From Cephalopachus bancanus (taxonomy: Eukaryota > Chordata > Mammalia > Primates > Tarsiidae): DNA of 64,000 bases. The stretch spans positions 2,852,001 to 2,916,000 of the forward strand of contig JAPVLO010000059.1 in NCBI GenBank assembly GCA_027257055.1, written 5' to 3'. A program made the translations under genes and the position numbers. The notes beneath the pieces are model-generated. The model was not told where the DNA came from. It saw only the letters and a program-made list of their open reading frames with translations, and made no database searches. Shown piece by piece: positions 24,166 to 36,032 of this stretch. The number at the start of each line of letters is the position of its first letter. Positions within the stretch are counted from its first letter, which is position 1.

Positions 24166-25222
24166 TGACCTCACAAGTTATTCTAGTTCAGCAAAAAAAA
24201 ACTATAATCAAAAGTTATTTCTTTTTAATTTGTTTTAACTCAAGGTCATATTTAGATGTAGAAAGATACTATCAGCACTGGCACAATGACTTCATTTACA
24301 AATTTTGGTAACTACGGGAAAGAAGCTTGTTAATGATATACAAACAGAAGTCATTAAAATTTATCAGTGTAAAATTCAGACACCTTTCCAAAGTCTCCAT
24401 TAATATGCAGAGTCACAAGGTCTTACAGGTTACTACCCAGAATCTGGAGCCATACTTGCTATAAATACTTTTAGAAAATCCTGAAGAATGCAAATCAGAG
24501 TTACCCAATTGCCCAAAATGTGGAATTCTTTCTAAGTGTCTCATCCTCAAAACCTGATGATTACTTTGTTACTAATTTACATATGTTTCTTAGAGACATA
24601 AAAATTTGTGAAACAGTTTCAAATTCTTATTTTTTACCTAACCTCATGTAAATTGATTCCATCTACTCTATCATCCCAGTTCAATGCCAAAGCTTTGGAA
24701 ATCAAGGGGTTTAAAGGTTTGGGTTTTTTTCAGTTTCCAGAAATAATGACATATTTCACCCACAAGTGGAGAATGTAGGTAATCCAACTACAGTTCTATG
24801 AAGGATAGAGGTCACCTTAGCTTATCTACAAAACGCCATCATCAGCCTAAAGGCCTATGTTCACTAAGACAGCCACATGAAGTTATACTGAACAGGCAAT
24901 CCTAAAATCACTGAGAACCGTTGCCTGCAATTTATTCCCTGAAGACTACCACCAACTGTGATCCAGCCAGAGTTTTGGCAGGAAAATAGAGTAAGGTCGT
25001 CTTCAGCAAATTAAATCAAATGAACAATAAATCAAGGCATGCCAGGTCACTGGGAACTAACTGCTCAGACGCTCATGGCAGGTGAGTGAGTCAAGGAGCA
25101 CCATTTTTATGCACCTGGGTACAGCATTTTTGAGCTACAGAACATAAGAGGAGACTTTAGCAACCAAATTATTACCAATCTGAGTGAGGGCAGTCCAGAA
25201 CTGAAGTTGTTTTACTATTATT
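24166..25222. other. Unannotated interval
   Basis: Nothing recognised. Confidence 0.5.
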
Positions 25223-25335
25223 TAATTCCTTCATTCATTCTTTCACTCATTCAACAATACATATTGAGGACATCCTATAGGCAAAGACTATTTGCAGAAA
25301 ATACAGAGTTTTACATACTGCAGGTACTTGTTCAC
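25223..25335 (-). repeat. L2 LINE 3' end, reverse orientation
   Basis: 'cttcattcattctttcactc', 'attcaacaatacatattgag' and 'aggcaaagactatttgcag' correspond to the reverse of the L2 tail (gaatgaatgaatga) and the adjacent conserved region. Confidence 0.6.
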
Positions 25336-25834
25336 ATGAAAGCAACAGTTTTTGTTTTAACCTCCTCATGGCTTCCTCCTGGAGCCAGGAACCTTCCAGA
25401 GCTAGGAGACCTCAAGAGGTCTCTTGTGGATGGGAAGGATTCAGAGACTGCTTTAGAGTAATAAGGAACATGAGACATACTAGCAGAAAGCGACTCTTCA
25501 CAGGGTAAAAGGCATAGTCTTCAATACGGTTTATACTCTTTGCTCTAAAGCGAAAGCATCTGAGAGCCTCTTTCATTTTCCTCACCCACCCACAGAGGTT
25601 ACTCCCAAGTGTTGAAGCCTGCCTCATCCCACCTCCTTTCTGTTATAGAAAAACCAAAAGGAGCAGAGAAAGCCCATTTCCAGAGGCTGGACACATTAAG
25701 GCACTAAAAAGTGAGCAAAGTAGCTAATAGGTCTAAAGAATCAGCTATGGGGAAGAGAAGATCCTCTTTGCTGCAGACAGGGCTAAAAGCCTGTAGCAGG
25801 GGATGGGAAACTCCCACATACAAGCCAAATATGG
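25336..25834. other. Unannotated interval
   Basis: Nothing recognised. Confidence 0.5.
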
Positions 25835-26255
25835 TACATTAGGCTTCTCCAGCTGAGCAGAACATATGAGATAAATACAGATATACAGAAAGAGAGTTAT
25901 TGTGAGAGACCGGCTCACATGATTACAAAGGCTGAGAAGGCTGTTCTTCTGTCTGTCAGCTGGAGGCCCTGGAAAGCTAGAGGTACAGTTCCAGTCTAAA
26001 CCCGAAACTTAAGAACCAGGAGAACCAATGGAGTAAGTCCCAGTTCAGACTCAAGATGGAAGGCTCAAGATCCAGGAGTATCAATATTTGAAGGCAGGAG
26101 AAGATGAATATACCTGCTTGGGCAGAGAGGACAAATATGCCCTTTCTCTGCCTTTTTGTTCTATTCAAGCCCTCAATGGATTGGATGAAACCCATCCACA
26201 AAACATTCTTTAGCCCAGTCAAGTTGACACAAAATCAACCATCACATATACCCTG
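25835..26255. repeat. Ancient mammalian interspersed repeat, L1M-like
   Basis: Blocks 'ggcttctccagctgagcag', 'atacagaaagagagttat', 'ccggctcacatgattac', 'aggctgagaaggctg', 'ctttttgttctattcaagcc', 'ctcaatggattggatgaaacc' and 'cagtcaagttgacacaaaatc' recur together in a common mammalian repeat that I remember well but cannot name with confidence (probably an L1M 3' region). Positions 25848-25902 inside it were copied into the L1 at 27748. Confidence 0.65.
25848..25902 (+). repeat. Donor copy of a 55-bp local duplication
   Basis: The 55 bases here recur at 27748-27802 with one mismatch (T at 25866, C at 27766). This copy fits its surroundings as part of the older repeat, so it is the likely source. 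Confidence 0.9.
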
Positions 26256-26309
26256 CCACCTATTTTTGTAAACTAACTTTCATTAGAATACAGCCATACT
26301 CATTTGTTT

Positions 26310-26608
26310 GTTTGTTTAGGGATAGAGTCCCACTCTGTCCTGCAGGCTGGAGTGCAGTGGTGTAATCATAGCTCACTGCGTCCTCAAACTCCTGAGCTAA
26401 TATGATCCTCTTACATCAGCCTCCTAAAAAGCTGGGACTATAAGTGCATGCCACTGCACCCAGCTAATTAGAAAAAAATTGTTTTTTTTAGAGATGGGGG
26501 GTCTCACTATGTTGCCTAGGCTGGTCTCGAGCTCCTGGACTCAACTGATCCTCTTTCCTTGGCTTCACAACATGCTAGGGTTACAGGCATGAGCTACCAA
26601 GCCCAGCC
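26310..26608 (-). mobile_element. AluJ-like SINE, old
   Basis: Reverse-oriented dimer with 'ggctggagtgcagtggtg', 'taatcatagctcactgcg', the linker 'ttttttttagagatgggggg' and the 5' end 'caagcccagcc'. It carries the generic AluJ right arm ('atcatagctcactg') and not the strepsirrhine form. The flanking 'catttgttt' at 26301-26309 and 26609-26617 is the target duplication. Confidence 0.88.
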
Positions 26609-26742
26609 CATTTGTTTACATATTATATATACCTGCAGAGTTGAGTAGTTGCTACAGAGATTTTATGTTCTATAAAGGTGAAAGTATTTATTCTCTGGTG
26701 TTTTATAGAAAAAGTAAGCCAATCCCTGGCCAAGAACTATAC

Positions 26743-27045
26743 TGTCTAATACAGCAGCCACCAGCCACATGAAACATGCCTGGTCCAAACTGAGAAGTGC
26801 TGTAAGTGTGAAATACACACTAGATTTCAAAGACATGTAAAATACTTCAATAATTTTTATATTGATTAGAGGGTGAACACTAACTTTTTTATATACTGAG
26901 CTAAGTGAGATAAATTATTTAAATTAATTTCATCTGTTTCTTTTTACTCTGTTTAACACGGCTACTAGAAAATGCAAAATTACATATGGGGCTTGTATTT
27001 GTGGTTCACAAATGTTGGTTCACATTTGTGCACTGGTATAGAAGA
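26743..27045 (-). mobile_element. hAT-Charlie relic (MER58-like)
   Basis: 'actgtctaatacagcagcc' followed by 'accagccacatgaaacatg', 'aatacacactagatttcaaag', 'aaattaatttcatctgtttc' and 'ttttactctgtttaac' and 'acggctactagaaaatg' follow this family in reverse orientation. A small hairpin 'cacaaatg...catttgtg' lies at 27008-27030. Confidence 0.65.
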
Positions 27046-27384
27046 AGAGGCTCCAGCATGTATACAGAGCTTGGAGACAAACTGAATAGGAAAACTCTGT
27101 TCTCACTCTACCCTCCACTTTGTCTTTGTTTTTTATACTTCACTACCAGATCTTTGCTTTAATAAGTATCCCAAAATCACAAACTCAAAGATCTGAAGTT
27201 CTTGAGGTCACGATTGCTGAAAATTCAATGGAAGAAAATACATGTCCATCAGAATTTCACACAAAGAAGCGTTGGTGGCTGGGTTGTATAGTGGACATCT
27301 GCTGTGTTTGCTGCTTAGCAACATTCTTTCTACTACAGCAGAGCTTTATGCAAACTCCACATGGGAGATGCTCTTTGATGTTTA

Positions 27385-28785
27385 TGATCTACGTCAAAAT
27401 TCATGTATACCAATCGATTTTCAACAAAGATGCCAAGTCCATTTAATAGAGAAAAAATAGTCTCTTCAACAAATGGTGCTGGCACAACTGAACAGACACA
27501 TGCAAAAGAATAAAGTTGAACCCCTACCTCTATACCATATATAAAAATTAACTCAAAATGAACCAATAATGTAAGTATAAGAGTTAAAACCATGAAAGTC
27601 TTCAAAGAAAGCATAGGGATAAAATCATGACCCTTGTATCTAGCAATGGATTCTTAAAAATTACACCAGCAGCACAAGCAACAAAATAAAAAATAGATAA
27701 ATAGTAACATATTGAAATTAAAGACTTTTGTGCATCAAAGGACATTGTCCAGCTGAGCAGAACATACGAGATAAATACAGATATACAGAAAGAGAGTTAT
27801 TGAAAAGACAATCTACAAGATGGGAGAACATATTTGCAAATCATATATACCTGATAAGGGTCTAATATCCAGAATATACAGTAAAAGGAATTCTTAGTAC
27901 TTAACAACAACAAAAAAATTTTAAAACATTTTTTAATGGGTAAAAGACTTGAATAGACATTTCTCCAGAGAAGATACACAAATGGCCAATAAGAACATAA
28001 AAAGATGTTCAGCATCATTAGTCATTAGAGAAATAGAAATCAAAACCACAATGAGGTACTGCTTCACACCTATTAGGATGGCTATAACATTTTTTTTAAC
28101 TGGAAAATAACAAGCATTAGTAAAGATATGGAGAAATTAGAACCTTCCAACATTGCTGGTAAGATGATAAAATGGATTAGCCACTGTGAAAATCAGCTTG
28201 GTGGTTTATCAAGAAAATGAATATGGAATTACCATATAACCCAGAAATGTTGCTCCTAGGTATACACCCAAAAGAATTGAAAAATAGGTACTCAGATAGA
28301 TACATGTACATGCTTGTTCATAGCAACAGTATTCACAACAGCCAAAGGTTATAAATAGTCCAAATATCCATCAAAAAATTAAAAAAGCAAATTATAATAA
28401 ATACATACAATATAATATTATTCAACCCTAAAAAAAAAAGTGAAGTTCTGATACATGCTAACCAGGGTGAACTTGAAAACATGCCAAGTGAAAGAACACA
28501 AAACACTGCATGTTATATGACTACATTTATATGAAATATCCAAAACAGGTAAATCCATAGAGACAGAACACAGATTCATGGCTAACAAGGTAGGGAGAAA
28601 TGAGAAGAAGCTGCTTAACAGGTATGGACTTTTATTTTAAAGGGATGGAAATGTTTTGAAACTGAATAGAGATGGCAGTTGTACAACACTATATGCCACT
28701 AAACGAGCTATATGCCACTAAATTGTTCACTTTAAAACGGTTAATTTTACGCTATATAAACTGAATCTTAATAATTTTTAAAATC
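27385..28785 (+). mobile_element. L1M LINE, 5'-truncated (ORF2 3' half plus 3' UTR)
   Basis: The order is that of L1 ORF2: 'caatcgattttcaacaaag', 'cttcaacaaatggtgctgg', 'acacatgcaaaagaataaag', 'gcaaatcatatatacctg', 'cattagtcattagagaaat', 'aggatggctataacat' and 'gaattaccatataaccc', then the 3' UTR 'ttaaaacggttaattttacg'. Many stops and frameshifts show it is dead. A foreign 55-bp segment at 27748-27802 replaces about 10 bp of ORF2. In the 3' UTR the 15-bp word 'ctatatgccactaaa' is tandemly duplicated (28689-28703 and 28708-28722). Confidence 0.88.
27748..27802 (+). repeat. Acceptor copy of a 55-bp local duplication inside L1 ORF2
   Basis: Left of it the L1 reads 'catcaaaggacattg' and right of it 'aaaagacaatctacaag'. 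In ordinary L1 these are separated by only about ten bases ('tcaagaaagtg'-like). The intervening 55 bases match 25848-25902 in the same orientation with one mismatch. Confidence 0.88.
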
Positions 28786-29624
28786 AGATATTTTTGCATT
28801 CTATCCATCACAATTGTGATTTCTCCGATTTAAAATACACTTTACATTACTTAACCATTTCTAATACTTACCTCTCTTCCAAAAAATTATAATAAAATTG
28901 ACACAAGACTTTGTAAACTACCCAAAATCCACACAATACATATTTCACTCTTTGGGCTAAGTTAGTCAGAATTAGTTTCTGTTGCTTGCAGTCAAAAACT
29001 ATAACTGATATGGCAACCTTAGTATGTCAGTCAGGAAACCTGAGCTCTAATTCGAGGTCTGTATCTAATTAACTGTTAATCTCAGGAGAAATTATTTAAA
29101 TTGGCTTGGATTCAGCTTCCACATACACAGATTGAAAGGATTAGACTAAATTATTCCTGAGAGTTTATAATTCCATAAATGACATAAAATAACATCTTCT
29201 TAAATATTATCCAAGAAAAAGTTACTGTCAGATAGCCGTGGTTTGATATTTTCTCAGTAAAAAGTAAATTTGCAAGGGAGGGCCTGATTTTGCTCCAGCT
29301 ATTTCCTCCACTTCACTCTGCTGGCTCCTCAGTAATGTTTAACATATACATTCAATAGATAAAAACCCTCAAAGGTCTTCAGCATGTCTCTTTTCATCTC
29401 ACTGATGTGAAAAGGCAACTCAAATGAAATGGTTAGAGACAATGCTCAAAATTTAAAGTTGCATCTAAGTTTCCCAGCCAAATGTTCAGATTGTGGTACA
29501 GAGACTCCTCAAGTGCACTTCAAAAGTTCTACTTATGATTCAAAGGGCTGAAAAATAATTTTCCCCAAGAAAGCTTGGCTTTCTGCCTTGACTAGGCTGC
29601 TGTGTACAACAGCCTTTCCTTTCT
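28786..29624. other. Unannotated AT-rich interval
   Basis: Nothing recognised. Confidence 0.5.
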
Positions 29625-29638
29625 AAAAGCAACAATAA

Positions 29639-29946
29639 GCTGGGCACAGTAGCTCATACCTGCAACCCCAGCATTTTGGGAGGTCGAGGCAGGAGGATTG
29701 CTTAAGCCCAGGAGTTTGAGACCTGCCTGAGCAACATAGCAAGACCTTGTTTCTACAACAAATCAAAAAATTAGCCAGATGTGGTGGTGTGCACCTATAG
29801 TCCCAACTACTCATGAGGCTGCTTCAGAAGGACCAACTGAGCCCAGGAGGTTGAAGTTGCAGTGAGCCGTGATCATGTCACAGCACTTCAGCCTGGGCAA
29901 CAGACTGCGATCTCAATTCAAAGAAAATAATAAAAAATTAAAAAAT
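29639..29946 (+). mobile_element. AluJ-like SINE
   Basis: Forward dimer: 'gctgggcacagtagctcatac', 'aggattgcttaagcccaggag', 'caacatagcaagaccttg', the linker 'tctacaacaaatcaaaaaatt', 'gcagtgagccgtgatcatg' and a mixed A-rich tail. The target duplication 'aacaataa' is at 29631-29638 and 29947-29954. The linker is part-way toward the strepsirrhine form ('caaatcaaaaaa'). Confidence 0.88.
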
Positions 29947-30569
29947 AACAATAATAGTTTCTATCTCTTGGCTTATAAAGATGAGTTCTAAATTATTAAG
30001 AATAATTTTTAAAAGACAAAAAAATTAAGTATTTCATCCAAAAGTTACAAAAGCATTAGTTGGGGAAGTTTGAGAAGTTTACTAGGTCAATCTAGGCTCT
30101 AATATACTCAACTTATTGATTTAAACCTGTACGCACTATAAATCACACTGGTCATGGAGGTGGCACCAGCTAAAAATGAGAACACAGATCATTGATCTGA
30201 GAGTTCTGGGCTTTCTCATGGGCTAGGCATTATAAAATCACTTTCTTGGTTCCACCTCAAAGATCAGTCTGCCTTTTTTATACACACTTTGGCCACTTCA
30301 AAAGTGCTATAAGATTGGAATGATTACTCTTGGCTCTGGTATCAGAGCACTTGGGTTCTAATCTAAAACTCACCTAGGGAAGGCCCTACTATGCCTCAGT
30401 TTCCTGAACTGTAAAACAAGAAAAATAATGATGTTTCCCAAAGCCTGGTATATATACCACTAGGAGTATACTAGATGATATTAGATGGTATATGAGTAAT
30501 TTTCTTTTTATTTTAATAATTATTTGTTTAATTCTAAACATATTAAATATATATGACTAGCACACCAAG

Positions 30570-30994
30570 AGCTATGGTTTGAATGTGTCCCCCAAAGTTC
30601 ATGTGTTGAAAACTTAATTCCCAGTGCAACAGAGGTGGGTCCCTTAAGAGATGATTAGGTCACAAGGGTTCTTGTGACCTAACCACCTCTGTTGCATTCA
30701 TTCTGCCTTCATGAATGAATTAATGCCATTATCATGAGTGGGATATTTATTGTGGGAATGGATTCCTGATAAAAAAAATGAGTTAGGCTCTCTCCCCTCT
30801 CTCCCCTCTCTCATGCACTCATGCTCTTTTGTTCTTTGGTCATTGGATGACTCAGCAATTTGGCCCTCCTCAGACCCAGCCCATTGATCTTAAACTTCCC
30901 TGACTCCAGGACCATGATCCAAATAAATTTCTATTCATTATAAATTACCCAGTTTCAGGTATTCTATCAGAGCAGCACAAAAGAGACTGAAACA
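30570..30994 (+). mobile_element. Solo LTR of MaLR type (MST family) with 5-bp target duplication
   Basis: It starts 'agctatggtttgaatgtgtc' and ends 'agcacaaaagagactgaaaca', with 'aattacccagtttcaggta' and a polyadenylation-like 'aataaatttc' near the 3' end, as in MST LTRs. The flanking 5-bp 'ccaag' at 30565-30569 and 30995-30999 is a perfect target duplication, so this is an intact solo LTR. An inverted copy of its own sequence lies at 30625-30696. Confidence 0.9.
30625..30696. repeat. Fold-back inverted repeat inside the MST LTR
   Basis: The right arm 30671-30696 is the exact reverse complement of the left arm 30625-30666 after removal of 16 internal bases (30639-30654): 'tgcaacagaggtgg' plus 'ttaggtcacaag'. 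The loop is 'ggtt' (30667-30670). The MST consensus as I remember it has no such insertion after the 'ggtcatgaggg' position. Confidence 0.9.
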
Positions 30995-30999
30995 CCAAG

Positions 31000-32227
31000 C
31001 TAACTAATATTATTGCTTAGGACAAATCTAAACCAAGGAAAAGAAAAAGTGAGTTCCAAATAGCCCTAGTTGGTAAGGGAAAGTTTTTTTTACAAAATAA
31101 GTCTAGTTGATAAGTGCAAAAGAATTAACAGAATTAGAAATCATGATTTTGGAATCACTTAATGACATACTTGTTTTAGGCAACAATTATCAATAGAAGA
31201 GACCATTACATGAAAAATTAATTAATGTGGAACTTGAAAGTTGAATGGCCAGGCTGTCACCTGCCAAACCCACTGATGAATCTTAGCATCACTAAAAGTG
31301 GTTCCAAACAGTGGACACCTCCTAATGAATGCAGCATGAAGAATACCCTCTATGAAGCATTTCTTGCCAAGAATACTTACATTAAATCAAAGCATAGGCA
31401 TTGCTTTCCTTATAAGAAATAAGAGTGATGGAGGAACAAGTTAAGTAACACCACAAGAAACCAGAATGTGTGACCACCTATACAACAGACCCTACTTCTA
31501 AAACAAGTCTGCAGTGGGAATGGAGGCCAGATTGTTCTAGATTAAGAGATTTAAGGGACATATGTAGTAGGATGTTCAGATCTTGTTTGAATTTGAAAAA
31601 AAAGAAAAACAGTAAGTGACATTTTCAAGTCAGTTGGGGAAGTTTCGATGTGAAGCAGGATTAGATAATACCAAATGATTACTGTTTATGTTGCTAGATA
31701 TAATAATGGCATTGTAGTCACATACAAAAATGTCCATTTTTTATAAGATACATTCTGAAGTACATCAGAGTAAAGTGAAGTGATGTCTATGATTTGCTTT
31801 AAAACACTTCAGAAGAGAGAAAGCATGAGAAAGAAAAGAGAGGAGGGAAAAAGAAAAGATTAAAAATACAGTAAAAATCTTAACAATTATTAATCTAAGT
31901 ACACAATGGGTTACATAATTTGCAAGATTCCGAGCAAAATAAAAATTCATCATTTCTTATTCATAAGTGACTAAGAACTTCAAAACGGTGTCAGTAGAAA
32001 ATTAATCATGGACTCTCAGGGTAGCATGCCCGTGAAGCCAGCTCTATGTGATTGGTATATAGAAATTAAATGTGGTATTCATATAGTATTCTCTCATTTG
32101 TGTGCATTTAGAAGACTTCCACGATACTTTAAAGTTCACTTAAAGAAAAAAAATTAAGGATATGGAAAAAATCATGAAAGCTGCAGACATGGTGCTGCAA
32201 TTTCCAAAATACCAGTGTAATCATGAA
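31000..32227. other. Unannotated AT-rich interval
   Basis: Nothing recognised. A purine-rich patch lies around 31810-31860. Confidence 0.5.
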
Positions 32228-32305
32228 AAGCATTCAGAGTGGTACCTGGCATGCAGCAAATGCTCAGGTTACCTCTTGCTACTACTGTTGCAGCTAGCAC
32301 TACTA
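32228..32305 (+). repeat. MIR 3' end fragment (weak)
   Basis: 'cattcagagtggtacctggc', 'atgcagcaaatgctcag' and 'ctactactgttgc' resemble the MIR end (cttagaacagtgcctggcacatagtaagtgctcaataaa). Confidence 0.4.
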
Positions 32306-32759
32306 TTTTTACAAAGACTACACTTGGAGCTAGTAGGAAACACCAACATTTTATAGAAAGATTATAACATTTTGTGGAACCATTTCTTTAGACACATTGC
32401 AACATTCTTACTGGGGGATCTGCCGATATACAGAAAGTCTTAAACTTAGGTCTTACCAAGATTTCTGATTATATTTTACTCCCTCATACCTTAGATTCTG
32501 AAACTTGGGAGGGATTTCAACTATGGGGTACTGCAGCACTTAGAACAGAATATTATTCCAATTTGAAGATTCTTCTGAAAGTCAGGCTCTTCTTTGTAAG
32601 TCAAGAGACATCACTTATGGTAGCAAAGGAGTGTCAGAGTGAAATAAGTCCTTATTGGTCTGAATCTTCATGAATAATGTTTTGGTTGTTCTTGGGTGAT
32701 AAAGGCCATTGAAGATGATAAATGTCAAAGGGGTATAATGGGACCTCACTCTCCATTTA

Positions 32760-33063
32760 TTTATTTATTTGTTTGTTTGTTTGTTTAGAGTTGGAGTCAC
32801 TCTGTCGCCCAGGCTGGAGTGCAGTGACACACTCAGTGCCACCCCAGCATCGACCCACTAGGCTCCAGCAATCCTTCCACCTCAGTCTTCCAAGTAGCTG
32901 GAGCTGCAGGAGCGCTACCATGCTTGGTTAATTCTTGATTTATTGTAGAGATAAAGTCTCACCAAGTTGCCCAGACTGGTCTTGAACTTGCGAGCTCAGG
33001 CAATTCACTCATCTTGGTCTCCCAAAGTGCTGGGATTATAGGCAGAGCCACCGAGCCTGGCCA
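32760..33063 (-). mobile_element. Alu SINE, strepsirrhine type
   Basis: The reverse dimer is preceded by a (TTTA)(TTTG)n tail. It reads 'gagttggagtcactctgtcg', right arm, linker 'tttattgtagagataaag', left arm and 'gagcctggcc'. Flanks 'actctccattta' (32748-32759) and 'actctccctttaa' (33064-33076) are the target duplication with a mismatch. More diverged than the 20.7-kb copy. Confidence 0.9.
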
Positions 33064-33076
33064 ACTCTCCCTTTAA

Positions 33077-34639
33077 TTGTCCAAATTAAGCTCCTGGATT
33101 AAAATCTTCTCAAAATAAGTAAACTGTAAAAGTTAGATTATTTTATATAACCTAAAACATTTATTGAATCACAATAAAAACATCTCTTACCTTGCAAAGT
33201 TCAAAGACACAATGATTTTATCAGAATCTACTCTAGCCTGTTATCTAAATCAAGTTTCACATACTCAGAGTATACCTTAGCCTTATTTTGTATTTTCAAA
33301 CATTGGACTGAAAGTACTCTTGAGGATTAGATAGGGTCTAATAAGGATTAGACTTATTTTGCACAGAGAGCAATTTAGGGAAAATGGATAAATTGATGGA
33401 TCAACAATTTATTTGTCCATCCAGAATGAAAATGGTTTCTTTGTTAAGTCCCACAAGAAAGGTATATTTTTATAAGTTAGACTATTCACTTAGCACATCA
33501 ACGAGAAAATTGTCACTGCTGTTTTTAGACATTCTAATGTTAATACCTTAGCATGCTTGAGTTATGAGTTTTCTAATCTTTAATTAGATTAAAGGGCCTA
33601 CATAGAATTAAGTAGACTGCATATAGCTCAAGGACCAGGGAGAATAGAGATGTGTGCGGTATCTGTTGCATCTATTAAATACTTGCACAAGAAATATGGG
33701 TATATGCTATCAAAAGGACTATTCACAAACATTTCATCACTATTCGGTTATCATCCTTGAAGCAGATAGCAAGAATACAATAGGAGCTACTTGTATGTTA
33801 TTCCCCCCGAAAAGAAAACCTTTGCTCCCTCGAGAGTCCATAACCAGCTGAAAGTCCAAGCCAGACTGGTAACCCAGAAGAGAGGAAACATGCATTAAAT
33901 TAGCAATAGAATGCAGAGATAGGGCTTCCTCTCCCTGGCAGCCCTCCCCTACCTTCCTTTCCTCCCCTAGAACTTCCCCCCTGGGCCTTGGCATGCATCT
34001 GGACACTGGATGCCACAACTCGGTTTAGAACTTACCAAAACAAGACTCAATATTCTCCCATTAAAATTAGCAGGACTATTCAGACTCAGCAGCTCCCGAG
34101 AGAGAGATCAAGTCTGTGCAGGTCATCATTCCTATTGGGTCTCTTGATTTATCTACCAATTAGCAACACTATTGGAACTTCTTTTACCTGTGTGTGATTA
34201 TGACTATTAATTCTTGATTTAACTCCTACTTTTTCAGAAATCTGACATACTCACAATTGCTGGTATTTACTCTAGCCTCCTAACAAAGATAGGCACACCC
34301 ACCAATAATTTATAGATGGGTATGAGCCCACAATTTAAAAAATAAACCAAAAGCAAACAAGCAAAAAAAAAAAAAAAAAAACACTGAAACCCTGCTCATT
34401 TCAAGCTGCATTTATCACTGATTCCTCCAATGCCCTTCAATAATTCTTTTGAGCCAATAAAATAAATTGAATTAACTAGAATAATACCTTAAAGATATAA
34501 CAAAGGTAATTATGATAACAAAAAAGTGAGAATTTCAGAAATATTTGTCTCTTTCTTGAATGCACAGTGCAGTACAATGTGGGAGCTGAAAGAGTTATTT
34601 ACCAAAAAGTATATATTTATCTTTCCAGACATTTTTTTT
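33077..34639. other. Unannotated interval with an A20 run
   Basis: A run of about 20 A lies near 34362-34381, preceded by 'aataaaccaaaagcaaacaag', without a recognisable SINE or gene body upstream. It may be a decayed retrocopy tail. Otherwise nothing recognised. Confidence 0.45.
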
Positions 34640-34940
34640 TACCTGACCTACTTGTATGGCCATGTGACTGAGTTTTGGCAAATGGCATATGTGCCGATTC
34701 TGGTTAAGTCTTTTAAGAAACAGGTGTACCTTCTTGCCCTTGCTTTCCCTTCCACTGTCTGGACGCAGATAGCATCATGGACCTAGAGGAAGGCAGGGAT
34801 GCAAGATAGATAGGAGAAATCTGAATCATCCCAGGAAGAAAACTCCTTTGCAGGAACACCGATGCCAGATTGTTATGTAAGTGAAAAATAAACTTCTGTT
34901 TTGTTTAAGCCATATTACATTGTGGAGTCTATGTACCATC
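34640..34940 (+). repeat. Ancient LTR-like or MER-type repeat (unnamed)
   Basis: 'ggccatgtgactgagttttgg' followed by 'caaatggcatatgtgcc', 'tgtctggacgcagatagc', 'gaaaaataaacttctgttttg' and 'tttaagccatattacattg' recur in mammalian repeats with an internal AATAAA. I cannot name the family. Confidence 0.4.
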
Positions 34941-35027
34941 CTCGTTAATTAATGAAGTAAGTTAAGTTATTAAAAGCACATATTCTACCTGGGACATCTT
35001 GTAGTGGCAGAAAGAAGTTAAAAGCTA

Positions 35028-35235
35028 AGGGAATTAAACCTTAAGTATCTAAAGATGAAACTATAAGAAATCTGGGCGAATGGAAGTAAGTTGTGGCATA
35101 AAAGAAATAAAACTGGCTAAGAGGTGATTATTTTTGAAGTCAGATATTGGTATATGGGAATTGATCACACTATTCTGTATAGTTTTACATATATTTGACA
35201 TTTTACACAAAAAATTTTAAACAATTTAAAATAAA
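35028..35235 (+). repeat. L1M 3' end fragment
   Basis: 'gatattggtatatgggaattg' and 'cacactattctgtatagtttt' with 'acatatatttgacattttac' match old L1ME-type 3' ends (ggtatatgggggttcattatactattct...gtatgtttgaaatttt). Confidence 0.45.
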
Positions 35236-35239
35236 ACAA

Positions 35240-35696
35240 AAAGAAGAATATTTGAAAAAGTTATCACTGGCCTGAGATGAGAAAAATTGAGGATCAAAAA
35301 GGCTAATGACCAAAATGAATTAAAATGTATAAAATACATTTTAAAAATCCAAACGAACATAACGACATCAATAAATAGCATCATTGACTACCAATTGGAA
35401 GTGATTAGGCATTTATTCAGTAATATGAAAACTAAAATATGATAGAGAAACAGATGTTTTCCTGCCTATATGAACTGTATTTCAGGACAACCAAACAGTT
35501 GAAAAGAAAAAGTTCATTATTTTTTTAGGGTTAGATTTCCAGTGAAAACAGGAAATCCTGCTAAATAAATTCTAAAAGAACTGTAACCCTCGAAACAATT
35601 CTTTACAGAATTCCATGTAACAAACACAGGAGAAATGGCAAAATTAGGAAACTGTCAGTTTGTATACTTAATGAAATAAAATCTGTATCCAAATAT
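35240..35696 (+). repeat. Left part of an L1M 3' region split by a younger L1 (tentative)
   Basis: The stretch ending 'aaattaggaaactgtcagtttg' precedes the L1 insertion, and the matching continuation resumes at 38060. The match to old L1 3' UTR is moderate. Confidence 0.4.
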
Positions 35697-36032
35697 ATTC
35701 AGAACAAGACAAGGCTGCCCATTTTCACCCTTCTTGTTCAACATAGTATTGGAAATCCTAGCTAGAGCAGTCAGACAAGAGAAAGAAATCAGGGTGCTCA
35801 AGTAGGGAAAGAAGAAGTCAAGCTATTCCTTTTGGCTGATGATATGATTCCATACCTCAAAAATCCAAGAGAATCTGTCAAAAATCTTCTTGCACTGATA
35901 AAGGACTTTAGCAAAGTATTAGAGTACAAAATTAATGTGCAAAAGACAGTAGCATTCTTATAAACCAACAACAAACAGGCAGAGAACCAAATAAAAAGCA
36001 CAATCCCATTCACAATAGCCACAAAAAGAAAA

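Noticed and set aside
27120..27460. Overlapping frames of 108 and 72 codons near a possible exon
   Set aside because: They straddle the junction between unique DNA and the L1 start at about 27385. No splice pattern or homologous protein recognised.
34362..34381. A20 run as a processed pseudogene tail
   Set aside because: The preceding 500 bases matched no gene I know, and no target duplication was visible. Left as a low-complexity run.
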